Origin: Symbiodinium sp. CCMP2592
Taxonomy: Eukaryota > Sar > Dinophyceae > Suessiales > Symbiodiniaceae
Assembly (NCBI GenBank): GCA_905221615.1
Contig: CAJNDT010005917.1
Coordinates: 77,292-141,291 of the forward strand
Length of the DNA: 64,000 nt
Direction of reading: 5' to 3'
Each line of letters begins with the position of its first letter. The first letter of the stretch is position 1. The notes under the pieces are model-generated. The model made no database searches, was not told where the DNA came from, and saw nothing but the letters and a program-made list of their open reading frames with translations. A program made the position numbers and the translations under genes. This document shows, piece by piece, positions 32,431-43,265 of the stretch.

Positions 32431-32984
32431 CATACAAAACCCTATGCTAACTATTAAGGCGCCCTATGTTCTTCTGAGATATGCAGCTGTCATGGGCTCT
32501 GCGCCGCAACCACGAAAGAGCTCTTGCGCTGGGAAACAGTCTGTGTCGAAATTGGCATGACTGACACTGAAACTGGGGCTTTGGCTTGGCAGCTGAGCCT
32601 TTGGCACCTGCTTCTGAGCAATGCGATGTGTACATACTGTCCGAGATGGATGGGAGGGATGGATGGGTAGATAGCTAGATAGTCAGTGAATACGCAGCAT
32701 CTCAAGTGCCGAGCAATCCTGCCTGCCAGCGTTGTGGGAACCCAGAAGGATTCCCAATAAACCCACGCGCTCCTGCCAAGTGTATCCAAGTGTGTGAGTC
32801 CAAGCAAACTGACTCGAGTTTGATGGGTGCTTTTTGTCTGGGGCCGCTTCGCTTGAGGTGTAGGCCTGGAACAAACAGGGGCGTCCTGTCAAACTCCTTG
32901 CGCTGGTAGAGGTCGGCAAGAGGGCCAACCCTTGCCCCTATCCTGACACGGCCACGGCATGATGGATTCTATATGCTGTATACT

Positions 32985-33064
32985 GTACTACACACATATA
33001 TACATACACAGTTTACTTATACATCTATATATACATATATTCACTTTATAAAATTATGTATATA

Positions 33065-33111
<47 letters not shown>

Positions 33112-33168
33112 GCTGTGTATATATATATATATATATAGATATACATATATATATATATATATATATCA
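32985..33168. repeat. TA/CATA microsatellite
   Basis: ACACATATATACATACAC grading into two long TA tracts (33065-33108 and 33118-33167). Confidence 0.9.
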
Positions 33169-33254
33169 CTGATCGCATCTGCTCCCAATATGAGGGCCTC
33201 CCGGGGCTCAAGGAGTCGCCGGCGCGGACCTGCGAAACCTTGGGGGCCAAACGG

Positions 33255-33417
33255 TAGGTTTTTTCGAAAATTACGGGGTACCTAAGGGTTCCCTTAAAGC
33301 ATTGCTATAAGGGTTCGCTTAAAGGGTCACTAAAAGGGTACCTTAGGGGTTACTAACAGGGATTCCCTAAAAGGGTTACTTAAGGGTACTATAAGGGTTC
33401 CTTTAGAGGGCTGGTTT
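33255..33417. repeat. AAGGGTT/TAAGGGTA short-unit array
   Basis: About ten units of AAGGGTT, AAGGGTA or GGGTTCC spaced 10-25 bp, preceded by a family A-like start (TTTCGAAAATTACGGGG). Resembles the internal expansions of the longer family A and B copies. Confidence 0.6.
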
Positions 33418-33517
33418 GGAGTTTCTGAAAATTGGGGTTACCTTATTTTGGGGTCCCTTTCTTAAGGTTCCTACTATTTCGTGTACTATATGAAGGTCCC
33501 CTATTTTCGAAAACTCC
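33418..33517. mobile_element. Family A MITE
   Basis: Ends GGAGTTTCTGAAAATTGGGG and CTATTTTCGAAAACTCC, inner ACCTTATTTTGGGGTCCC. Flanks eroded. Confidence 0.82.
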
Positions 33518-33559
33518 TAATTACTTGTAAACGAAGCCGCAGGATGCTCCAGTTCGAAG

Positions 33560-33663
33560 CCTCAAAAGGTGGGATGAAGGTAAATATAATATAATACACA
33601 CTATAACACATACTATCATATATTATAACATGGCAGGATTCCTTCATCCTACCTTTTGAGGCC
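33560..33663. repeat. Family K inverted-repeat element
   Basis: Arms GCCTCAAAAGGTGGGATGAA and TTCATCCTACCTTTTGAGGC around an AT-rich middle of about 60 bp. Only copy seen in the window. Confidence 0.75.
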
Positions 33664-33954
33664 CCTGATGCAAAGAGCTCGCAAACTCTGGTGCCCCATG
33701 CGGCACTCGGTCGACATTCCTTCGGCTACAAGTGTCCCATATCTGCGCATGCACAATGCTGGGTCGCATGCATGGAAAGGAGACGACTCACCAGGCTGCC
33801 TGGCATAAGCCGATTCGGGAGACAGCCCCTCCCCCATGTTCTCTGTCTGTGTGTGTGTATGTATGTTGATAATAGCAACGTGTAGACTCGCTTTAATGTA
33901 TGCACACATACATGTCCATACGTTATACAATTACCATATATCGTCCACCCGATA

Positions 33955-34103
33955 TCGACCGATGCGACGAGCAGAGGAATCAGAGCAGAGCGTTCACAAC
34001 TCGTCTTGTGCCTCCAAGGACGATGGACGCTCCGGGGAGCCACAAGCATTTCAAGAATTTCATCATGGGGCCGGCGTGGCAGTGTTGAAACGAGATCTTG
34101 CAA
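33955..34103 (-). CDS. Possible exon, unknown protein
   Basis: Minus-strand frame reads TLPRRPHDEILEMLVAPRS and then SALIPLLVASVDIG. Short, protein-like, no family. Confidence 0.3.
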
Positions 34104-34424
34104 AAACCATAGTATATCTAATTGTCTGCAGTAGCTAGAAGCAGCTGTGGCCTACAGCACTGTGTCTATTGATCAGCCATGCCTGTAACCGGCACCGACA
34201 ACATCTCCCAGCTGCCGCCACACAGCCACCTGCAACCAAACTTGGCATTTGCTTCAGCAAGTATCACAACCACGAAACTGCCGTCTGTATGCAGCCTGGT
34301 AACGAAAACCAAGTGAAGAAGCTGAAGTTACACAGCTGACACAGAAGGAGTTATGCGTGGTCACATGTTTTACGAGACTCTTACAAGTAGTACGCGCCAC
34401 CACACCACGAAAATGGAAGCTGCC

Positions 34425-34679
34425 TTAAAAGTCTGATGGCTGCCAATCTGTCGTTGCCATGCAGCCCTCAGGGTCTTTCTTGGATGGGAAGAATGGGATG
34501 GCCCCTCCCAGTGGGAGCACACATGCTACAACCGTCGCAACAATGAAATGCATAGACTGTATAAGGACCGATGCATGGAGAAGAGAGCTCGACGAGAAGA
34601 AGCTTCCTGTCCGCGCTGTAGTTCGGCAGGAGGCCTGGATGGTGTCCTCGTGGGGAGCGGTGAAAGCATAGAACTCCAC
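34425..34679 (-). CDS. Possible terminal exon with a hydrophobic segment
   Basis: Minus-strand ORF with a predicted membrane or signal-like stretch (MHFIVATVVACVLPLGGAI) followed by FFPSKKDPEGCMATTDWQP and a stop at 34425. Family unknown. Confidence 0.35.
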   Translation of the reverse strand: MEFYAFTAPHEDTIQASCRTTARTGSFFSSSSLLHASVLIQSMHFIVATVVACVLPLGGAIPFFPSKKDPEGCMATTDWQPSDF

Positions 34680-34739
34680 ACCCTGGCAGGCGTCAGTTCG
34701 GTTGTGCTCTTTCTGCTGTCTTCTGGTCCAAAACTATCC

Positions 34740-34885
34740 TCTCCATCATCATCATCATCGTCATCGTCACCATCATCATCTCCATCACTGCAGCTGCTAC
34801 GGTCCTCGTCGGCATCATCATCATCAGCAGCACTGAAACAGTAGCAGCTGCAGCAGCAGCGGCAGTATCAGCAGTAGTAGTAGAC
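34740..34885. repeat. ATC/CAG trinucleotide microsatellite
   Basis: CATCATCATCATCG and GCAGCTGCAGCAGCAGC runs; the encoded Met and Ala runs are not taken as coding. Confidence 0.85.
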
Positions 34886-35300
34886 ATTGTGACAATATTC
34901 GCGATGGCAGTGGGTAACTGAAATGATAATTCTAGTGACTTTGCCAGCAGTTGCTGCAATCGGAGCACACACGCATATACACACGCACACACACAAGCCA
35001 CACTCGGAGGCATGAAGCAGCATGTCGGTAGCCAGGCCGGCGCGCCCGCAATTTCACCATGCGAGTGCCAGCAAGAGGGCGAGTGTATCCAGCGAAGACG
35101 AAACAGCCAGGCTGCCTGCCAAGCGATGTGCATGAAAGCAAGTCTTCAAGCTGACAGACAAACCATTTGCAGATGATCCCAGATGCACTTCTTGAGGAAG
35201 TGCCGGGAAGGCTTCGTCGAGCTCACCCAGCCTCGCTACCGACCGGTGCAGCACCTGCACTCAGGCTGAATCCAGAAGAGAAGTGCCTGGAGGACACTGC

Positions 35301-35515
35301 TCAGCGAGTCTGAGGTACCTCCAGCGTGCAGCCGTCAGGCCCGCCCCTCACGTGGACCACTAGCACCTCAGCAACAACATCCACCCAAGGACGAAGCTTC
35401 TGCTGACTGCCGCAAGTACCAACGTTCAAAAACCACCAGCCGATCATTGCAAGGCAGCCTATAGACAGCCCAGGGCCCAGCTGGGTGTCGCAAAGACCGC
35501 CTGGCCACAAAGTAA
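35301..35515 (-). CDS. Exon with one membrane segment, unknown protein
   Basis: Minus-strand frame reads LSIGCLAMIGWWFLNVGTCG (one hydrophobic helix), then LRPWVDVVAEVLVVHVRGG and DGCTLEVPQTR before a stop at 35301. Texture strongly protein-like. The same direction as the other exons supports it. Confidence 0.45.
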
Positions 35516-35809
35516 TAACAAGAATCATCATCATAACAACAGGGTTGTCAATAGTAGCAGAAATCATGATAGTAGTGCGTTGGCCATGTCTCTGCTTCGG
35601 TCGGAAGAAGCTTTGGCTGCGGAAGGCCACATTTTTGCATCAGCTCTTCTCGTCGGGCTTCATGCGTCTCAGCTCAGTTGCTTGCGGCCTTCCTCGGAAG
35701 TTCACAAACCTGGGCTCGCCGAGTCAAGATGAGCGCTCTTGCCCCAAAGTACCGGACCACAAGGACCACGAGCATGCAGATAACTGGAAGCATGCGGCTT
35801 TGTTCTTCG

Positions 35810-36075
35810 AGACTTCAGAACATGGGATCTCTGCTATGGCAGTGGCAAGCTTGGCTTATGAAGGTGGCTCCAGGTTGGCAAACAAGCGGCACTGCAAAGG
35901 TGACCTCATCACCTTTCTTGAAGTGCCTGCTCCGACAGCGTCATAACGGTCTCCGAAACACTGGCTCGGCAAGCCCGGGCTCAGGTGTGAGTGCCCTGCC
36001 TTCTCTGGCTGTCGTGCAGGAACACGCCATCTTGGCCCGGAAACTTGAGCCGGACCTCGCAACAGGAGTGCAAAA
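35810..36075 (-). CDS. Possible exons, cold-shock-like texture
   Basis: Two minus-strand frames look coding: about 36070-36000 (CEVRLKFPGQDGVFLHDSQ) and 35945-35830 (FKKGDEVTFAVPLVCQPG). The pattern G-x-GVFxH followed by F-x-x-GDEVTF recalls cold-shock or other OB-fold nucleic-acid-binding domains, but the full signature is not visible and the two lie in different frames. Confidence 0.25.
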
Positions 36076-36720
36076 GTGAATCCGCCATTTCTGTCAATCA
36101 GCCTCAAATGCTCAGCTGCCCGCCTCCTCACATTCAATTAAACCATGGCCCTTCGAGTCCCACCACAATCGGATCTTGCCTGCACAAGGGCTGCAGATGA
36201 GTCCCGCATCGCTGGCATTTAGAAAAATTCTAATCCCGCAGCCGTGCTGCAAAGTGCAAAGAGTCTACTGCTACTTGCTGCGATCTCGATAGCTTGTTGC
36301 CATGTAAAACAAGCAGATGACACATGCCAGCAGCCCGAATGTAGTAAAACGTAATCAGTCAGGCTTCAAGTTAACCTGGCACGAAGTTGTTACAAGGAAG
36401 TGGGCCGCGGCGGACATGTCACTGGGTAACTCGGCGCAATTGGCGAAAAGACGGGCGATGAGTTAGCAAGCAAGACAACCGAGTGAAAAGCGTAGCATGG
36501 AGTGTGACCATGGACCCAACCTGTTGTTCCTCTCACGACCTCCTTGCATTCCGAAGCTGTGTGTACCTTTCACATAACTCTAACCTTCGGCCAACCAATG
36601 TCGAACTCGGAGCTGTCGCATGATAAGCGAATATTGCAGCGGTACGAATTTTTCGTCGGACTAAGGTCGAGATATGAGGCGAACTACCTCCGATGCATGA
36701 ACCGGTTGCGTAAACCCTAA

Positions 36721-37020
36721 TTACACCCGAAACCAGAAGCTCCTGAGTTCGCCAAAAACTGGCGATGAAAACACGAACCCCACAATAGCTGCTGATTCAT
36801 TAACCCTGGTGACATAGGTGCCAACTCTACCCCATCGACACCTCCGTGAAACGGGAACCCTCCCGAAAAGCGCTCGGAAATGAACACGAAGTCCATCCGG
36901 GCCTTCGAACCGTTTGTCGGTGACCCCCGGAATCCTCAGCTGTGGAAGCACTGTGCGGCTATAGCCGAATGTATCCTGCCGCACGCGCAGTTTGCAGCCT
37001 GCAGTCGAAGGAACGCACAC
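36721..37020 (-). CDS. Possible exon, unknown protein
   Basis: 100 codons open; KLRVRQDTFGYSRTVLPQLR and RFEGPDGLRVHFRALFGR look protein-like. No family. Confidence 0.3.
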   Translation of the reverse strand: MCVPSTAGCKLRVRQDTFGYSRTVLPQLRIPGVTDKRFEGPDGLRVHFRALFGRVPVSRRCRWGRVGTYVTRVNESAAIVGFVFSSPVFGELRSFWFRV

Positions 37021-37429
37021 TCACCGATGCCTAATCATCACTGGACTCGAAAGCGGGAGGCAAGCGTCTGGTCCGCATCCGGAGGGCGGTAGTTTGGGTG
37101 GCCGACTGTCGACGAGGGGCCTCGTAGATCAGAGGGATTCACAGGGTGACATCGTGGGGATACCCTCGCAGATGGGCTGATGATCTAAAGCATGTGCTCG
37201 GTGCGTGCATCTCAGAACGGTCCAACCCTGATTCTTGACATCCACCCGTCAGCATGAAATCTCCAACAGCTACACATGCTCAGGCCTGGAGGGACGTCGA
37301 CCTCCTGCGCTACGACGGTCAACAGGCATAGGTGAGTGATGCTTGGGCGAGCGTGTGAACGCGCGAGCTGCCGAATTCATGTACGTGCTGCCCCTAACGC
37401 TTGTGGCACAGCAGATCTCCAGTAAATCC

Positions 37430-37995
37430 CCTAAGTCCTCAGCCCTGCATGTACAGATCATCGTGGCGTGGCTCATGCGGCTCCTCTTCCTCCTCCTCGG
37501 CCTGCGCCCCCGTGGCCATCATGGCCATGGGATCGAAACTGGGCACCGATGGCACTCCAGGCACCCCGGGCACTGCAGGCACACCGCCGGCGCCCATCAT
37601 GTTGAACCTCACAGCCACATAAAGAACTCTAAGCGCTCGGCTCTTGATTTTTCTTTATCTAAGGGATGTCTGGGGCTGCGGTTGCAGTTGAGTGGGTAAT
37701 GTATCGAAGTGTGCTGACAAGACAATATGCAATGCATGCTGCAGGTGCGTGTGGTGACTTCGGGACACCCTGAACCCTGCCCAGTGCTAGCCACGAAGCA
37801 TGTTGCCCATCATCATCCCCATGCCGACCATCCTCAGCAAAGCACTACTCACCTACCTTGGAGCACGCATGACTTGCACCTTTCTGCATCGCGAGGCACT
37901 GCTGCATCTGCTGCATTTGCATCATTTGCATCTGCTGCATCTGCAGCATCGGATTCACCATACACGGTCCCGTCGGGCAGGGGCCCATGCCTCAG
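37430..37995 (-). CDS. Exons of a Met/Gln/Pro-rich protein
   Basis: Minus-strand segments: 37985-37885 (MGPCPTGPCMVNPM followed by repeated QMQQMQM units), 37840-37795 (MVGMGMMMGNMLRG) and 37625-37440 (NMMGAGGVPAVPGVPGVPSV, then MAMMATGAQ and a run of Glu). Low-complexity composition of this kind is common in RNA-binding or scaffold proteins, but no domain is visible. A segment of similar style sits at 39594-39471, on the far side of the capsid-bearing insertion. Confidence 0.45.
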
Positions 37996-38079
37996 CAGGA
38001 AATACCACTACTCTTTGAATCTAATGTAGATGCGGACGGCGGCTACAGTCTCCTCAGGGTCTATGGTGGACTGAGGTTT

Positions 38080-39459
38080 CTTGGAGGTTCAGGAATAGCT
38101 ATAAGTGGGGTTATACCCGAATACAAACTGACGGTCGCGATACTGCTGAAAATTGATCGCCATTGACTGTTGATGAAATGTAGGAAGATTAAACGCTTTT
38201 CGTAAATGATAAAATGCTTCTGTGATGGATTTACAGGGATATCAGGCATCAGTTTAGAACCCAGTTGAATTTGAAACTCTAAGTCTTTATTAGCATCATA
38301 CATGCCTTGGTCTAATGCGTCGTGCGATTGGTGGGGATGATAAAACCTGAAAAATTCTTTGTCCGCATATTCATAACCCTCGCTTGGGTCTCCCTGCTTG
38401 AAACTTGTAAAGAATGTAGCACCTAATTTAGATACAGAGCCAATTGCTTGAACATTAATATCTGTTAATCCTTTTACTGTTTGCGATTGAGTAATATGAG
38501 TTGTATAAGTAATTGGTAGTCCCTTTCCTTGTAAAAGATGCTGAACATATTCATTGTGCAAATATTGTTATCAAGGGTGCAAACATCACAGACAATGCGA
38601 GCGTTAGATATTTCCCAGTCTATTGATGTATTTGTTCCTTTTCCTACATCGCCTGCTACTGCTACTGTAAAACGATTTCGTAGGTCAGTTGTAATGCCTG
38701 TGTCGCTTTCATCATAATTGTTAGGGTCAATAATACAATCAACAGCAGAATTAACCAGCTCCAATTCAATAGTCAAATTACCCATATACTTTAATGGAAG
38801 ATACTTAAATTGAGAAAACCTGCCCGCCAATGGTTTAAAACAAACAGTCATTTCATTATAAAAGCCCTGACAATCTTCAGCATTAACTTCATAGACCAAT
38901 GCCGTGCTTCCAGCGTTATTTACTAATGTATTTAATGCGTCATCATATCTATATCCAAAACCTTCGCTCGCTTCGTCTTTTCGTGCTCCTGGAGACATTA
39001 ATTTAGAAAACATATGATGAACTCGATTAGAATTATCAAAATCTTCTACTACTTGATTACCAGCAATAATTCGCATTCTTCGGAAGAAAGAATACGGTGG
39101 TGATAGAGGACGAAGCTTTCTAAAACTAGTGCCGTCTTTGTTATTCAATGAAAAAAATTCTCGGACTGATTGAGGGTCTAACCAACGAGCCTGAAATCCG
39201 CCGAAGAGGAGGATGTTCGCGCAGGCCGCTTGCTTCATAGCGGGCGGGGCAATCTAGAGCCCAACCTAAACCCCTAAATTGAATAAGAACCCCCTCGCCT
39301 ACTCTGGGCTATGGCACCGAGGTAGATAGGAGTATTGAGAAACAGTCCTTCCTAAGATTGTAATTCTAAAATCGGGGCGGGTGGTGCCCTGTACCCAAAC
39401 TGGGCGAAGGGGGTCCTAACTCTTTCTACCCTACTTATAGCTACCCATGAACCTCCAAA
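38080..39459. mobile_element. 1.38-kb insertion with family C ends carrying a viral capsid gene fragment
   Basis: The left end 38080-38112 (CTTGGAGGTTCAGGAATAGC, then TATAAGTGGGGTTAT) and the reverse complement of the right end 39424-39459 (TTGGAGGTTCATGGGTAGCT, then ATAAGTAGGGT) match each other and the ends of family C MITEs. The interior is AT-rich against a GC-richer neighbourhood and holds the broken capsid gene (38110-39238) plus about 180 bp of unassigned DNA. No TA/TA duplication is seen at the borders. Confidence 0.7.
38110..39238 (-). pseudogene. Major capsid protein fragment, polinton-like-virus type, frameshifted
   Basis: From 39238 to 38474 one frame reads SPPYSFFRRMRIIAGNQVVE, NRVHHMFSKLMSPGARKDE, FSQFKYLPLKYMGNLTIELE and DWEISNARIVCDVCTLDN; the next frame, 38561 to about 38220, reads YVQHLLQGKGLPITY, SKLGATFFTSF and LEFQIQLGSKLMPDIPVNP. 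These blocks, in this order, are what I know from double-jelly-roll capsid proteins of polinton-like viruses and relatives. The frame changes near 38565 and again near 38220, so the copy is dead as it stands. The N-terminal part of the first jelly roll and the C-terminus are missing. Such viruses infect or integrate in protists. No packaging ATPase, penton, protease or integrase is in the window. Confidence 0.82.
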
Positions 39460-39470
39460 TCAGCCAGCAT

Positions 39471-39594
39471 GCAAGGCCCGCAGGGCGGACACGGCGCCAC
39501 CGGACTGCCCGGCAGCCCGAGACCGGCAGGCGTGCCATTTGAAGGTAGGGCAGGTGGCGCAGGGACGCCGGCGCATGGGGCCACCGCCTCATGG
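39471..39594 (-). CDS. Possible exon of the Pro/Gly/Cys-rich protein
   Basis: Minus-strand frame reads APCAGVPAPPALPSNGTPAG and LPGSPVAPCPPCGPCM. The CGPCM ending resembles the start of the segment at 37985 (GPCPTGPCM), which suggests that both belong to one gene and the viral insertion lies in the intron between them. All three frames are open here, so this is tentative. Confidence 0.3.
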
Positions 39595-39599
39595 AGTCA

Positions 39600-41640
39600 G
39601 TAGTTTAAACGACATGACATGCTATGAACACCGCCTGGTGTGCTCCGGCCTCAACACTTTCTGCTGCATCGCTTGCGAAGACCTTGGGTAGATTCAGATT
39701 CCTAACTCCAAGTTAGGCATAGACTCTTAGGGAGTCCGAGCCTCCGCATTGCCCTTGCCACTACCTGAGCCACAGGTTCGGTTGACTTACTGAGGTGCTT
39801 AGATATGTGTAGGGGAGCAGCTACGCCAAACTGCAAGGGTTGACACTTGAGTTCGCTCCGCATGGTCAAGGCTCTACTCGGCTTGAAACGCCATGCTCGA
39901 CATCGTGAGAAATACCGCGATGGAAATGCGCTCATGTCGCACTTCGAGTCTGGATGCTGCTACATGCTGCATAGATGTACATGCCGGTGCCTTGCGGACT
40001 TCTGCTGCGCTCGCGGCCATTGCTCCCAGAGCCACAAGCTCCGTTCCTGCGATACGAGCTGGTTCCATAAGACACAGATTGGAAGCTGTTCATAAGGGAC
40101 CGAGCACAGTTGGGTCGGAGTTCACTGGGATCTTTTCGGTCTGGACACCAGATCTGCGAGGGACCTACCTGAAACTTTTCGTGAGGAGTTCGTGCCTGGC
40201 TGTGCCTGGATCCGTGGCCATCGCTTCGGCGGCAGCGATGCAGGAAGTGCAACTATGAAACTGCATGGTAGTCCTAGTACTGCTCACGCCGGTTTTTGCG
40301 GCACAGCAAAAAATGGATCCCTATACTCTATACTGGGAATCGGGTATCATGTGTGCTTCATTCATATCCGCAGGGCAGGCACAAGAATATCACTTTTTGC
40401 CACTGCCTACGGCTGCGGATCTTTCGCGATCCAGTTAACATATGTTAACATGCTTGTTTAAGGCTATTATATCTAGTAAGTATGCTGGCCTCTTTCATCA
40501 CAACCGTTGCCGGCTATCCAGTAGGTAAGCTTGAGACCGGGGAGAGAAAGCCTGTTTTGCCCCGCCACTGTAGATACATCATCACGCACACGGCACTGCC
40601 GCACAGCACCTGGCTTCGTTCATCTCCGTTCCCTCCTGCCTCTCACGTCGCCACCCTTCGCGACGCCCGGTGCAACAGGAACACGGGCCAAGGCGGCCTA
40701 GCGAGGAGCATTCAACTCCAAGCCATAGGTGACCAAAGATCCAAAGCTTGTCTGGAATGTGCTGTGAGGCTGACACCTCGAGGGGCACGCTGATGGCCGC
40801 CACGGCTGGGAAGCCTTGGGTCCAGGAAAGACTCCAAGAAGAACAAGCCACGGAGTCTTGTTGCGAGCGCTCAAGCTGTCAAGGACTGCTCGAAACGAGA
40901 TACAGATCAAGCAAACTGGCAACATGATACCAACTACTGCACACCCCTCTCGCCTCCCCACCCCACCCCACGGCCCAAGGAACACTCCATCGCAAATCCG
41001 CCTGTCAATCCTAAAAAGAATCTGGCGAGCACCTCAGTAAGGCGTTGACATGCTCACCGCGGCTCATTCGCATGTCGAAACAGGGTCAGCATGTTGACAT
41101 GAAGGCGAATCGTGCTCGAATTTCTGAACTTGACGGGAGTTGATTGCTGGCTAAAGGTTGTGTAAGTCTATCCGCACACGGCCTTCAAACATCTGGACTT
41201 GTCAGCGTTGTCCTGCTCTATGGGGTTGTTTTCAGCAGCAACGAAACTTCCGGCTCTACCGAGTCATGCGAACGTCGTCCCGATATGCTACTCGCCTGAT
41301 GGCTATACGGAACCGAAATGCAACCTCACGGCGATCCAACCCTAAACCCCTCAACCCCTCAACCATGTCCCCCAGACCCCTGACAGTACGGACCAAGTTT
41401 CGGCATGCGACCCATGCAAGTGCGATGCAGCGCAAAACCCTCAGCGCAACGAGCTGGGAATGGAATCCAAGGACGGCTCTTTTCCTCCATGTCTTTGCAT
41501 GTCTAGCCGCAGACTGTCTGAGCTGCGCGATGTTTTGCGCAGCTGCTCGACATGTCTCCGTGCGACACTAAAGCACTGAAGGCCCTTGCCACGTAGCTTT
41601 CATGCTTACCCTCTTGTGCCCTGAAGCCCCAGGACTTGGC
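39600..41640. other. No gene recognised
   Basis: Many short overlapping ORFs on both strands. A minus-strand RERSRSPQGTG stretch at about 39990-40030 hints at an RS-type exon but is too short to call. Confidence 0.4.
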
Positions 41641-41719
41641 CTTCCCTCAACCCTATAAGGAATTATATTTGTACTCATACTATAGGCTTCTGTAGCATAA
41701 TGATAGTATGATATACCCC

Positions 41720-41950
41720 AAATACTCCCAAAACCCTCTCAAAACCCTAAACTCTAAACACTAAATTCAGGACGTAGCCCTCCCTTAGACCTATAACTAT
41801 GGCACAATATACCCCAAATACCCCAAAAAAATCCTCTCAGAACCCTAAACTCTAAACCCTAAACCCGAATAGACCCCCAAAATACCACCCCCAAAAAAAA
41901 CCTCTCAGAACCCTAAACCCTAAACTCTAAACCCTAAACCGGAATAGACC
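41720..41950. repeat. CCCTAAA arrays with CCCCAAATA spacers
   Basis: Three tandem units of about 75-80 bp, each with ACCCCCAAATA, an A-run, CCTCTCAGAACCC and CTAAACCCTAAAC. Confidence 0.8.
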
Positions 41951-42069
41951 CCCAAATAGCACCCGCCCACAAAAAAAAACCTCTCAGACCGGTGCGTGGC
42001 TGGCGGCCTCAGACTCGAATTGGGTTTCTTCCCATTGCCGCGCTGCCGAAGCTCCGGAGTCCCAACCTG

Positions 42070-42193
42070 GGCGGGGCTTAGGGGAGGGTTTAGGGGGTGT
42101 TTAGGGGGGGTTTGGGGGGTTTGGGGGGGTTTAGGGGGGTTTGGGGGGGTTTAGGGGGGTTAGGGGGGTTTAAGGGGGGTTTAGGGGGGTTTA
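42070..42193. repeat. G-rich TTTAGGGGGG array
   Basis: About twelve units of GGGGGGTTT(A/G)GG with G-runs of 4-7. On the plus strand this is a dense series of potential G-quadruplex tracts. Confidence 0.85.
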
Positions 42194-42287
42194 GGATCAT
42201 GGGACTGAGTAACTAACGTTATCATACTTTGACCTGCTTATAACCCCAAATTAGGGTACTTATAACCATACTTATAATCCTCCAAGT
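42194..42287. mobile_element. Family C2 MITE, partly eroded
   Basis: Left GGATCATGGGACTGAGTAAC, right TTATAATCCTCCAAGTA. C2 has GGATCATGGGAC where family C has GGTTCATGGGTAG. Followed directly by more TTTAGGG words (42298-42390). Confidence 0.65.
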
Positions 42288-43034
42288 AGGGTGCCGGGTT
42301 TAGGGCGCCTAGAAAAAGGGGATGTCATCTTTGAGACATTACGGTTTAGGGCCAGTTTAGGGTTTAGGGAGGTTTGGGGTTTAGGGTTTGGGGAGGTAAA
42401 GCTTCCAGGGATTTTGTTCTTGCGTACTGTAACTTCGAGAGATGGCTCGCAACTGATGGTACCGTGGTATTTCCGGCACATTGGAACCACGATGCTGGGG
42501 ATCGGGTACTTGCCTTTCGAAGTTTGGGGGCCAATCTGGGGTAGAGGTAAACCAAAACCGTTACAGCACCTCACCCCTGAAGCTCGCAAAAAGCCATGTT
42601 AAGAGCGTCTTGCTGAAACGCAATCACACTTTTGGCATCTTGAGACTCTCAGGTGCCATGGCCCGGGCTGTGGAGCTTCAGCCAGGTCTTGTGTTCTTTC
42701 AAATATCGCTTCACCTTAGAACAGAAAGCAAGAAGCTGCTCCTCTTTGGACTGTTGTCGGCTTTTCCTCTTGGGCCAGGACGTCCAACAGTGTCCAGTCG
42801 GGAGGGTGACTGTGACCCATGGCCGACGACTCGTCTTTCGATCGCAACGCCTGACCAGCTGCATACGCCTTCAACTCTGCCCAAGATCTGCGCAGAGCTT
42901 GAGGAATGACTGTCTTCGAGGACCTTCTGGGATATCAACATAACGAAATTCTTTGGCTTAGTGGTAAGTGAAGCTACAGATGGCATGTCCAGAATTTACA
43001 AAACTAAACATGCCTACCAGTGTGTGCAATGCAT

Positions 43035-43038
43035 GTAC

Positions 43039-43072
<34 letters not shown>

Positions 43073-43265
43073 GTGTGTGTGTGTGTGTATGTGTATGCAT
43101 ATATCGGCATATATCTATATATATATACATACACACATACATACATGCATGCATACATACATACATACATATGTACATATATGTGTGTGCGTAAAGCTGA
43201 GTGTGCGCACATCCATTCAGCCATATCGCTCCGTCCGTCCGTCCGTCCCTCCCTCCCTCCATCCA
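43035..43265. repeat. TA, CATA and CCGT/CCCT microsatellite complex
   Basis: TA run at 43038-43072, GTGTGTGT at 43071-43090, CATA units to about 43180, then CCGTCCGTCCGT and CCCTCCCTCC at 43220-43262. Confidence 0.9.

Noticed and set aside
34693-35133. 146-codon minus-strand ORF with Met and Ala runs
   Set aside because: Encoded by ATC and CAG microsatellites.
38110-39238. A functional viral capsid gene
   Set aside because: Two frame breaks and missing ends; it is a relic in this copy.
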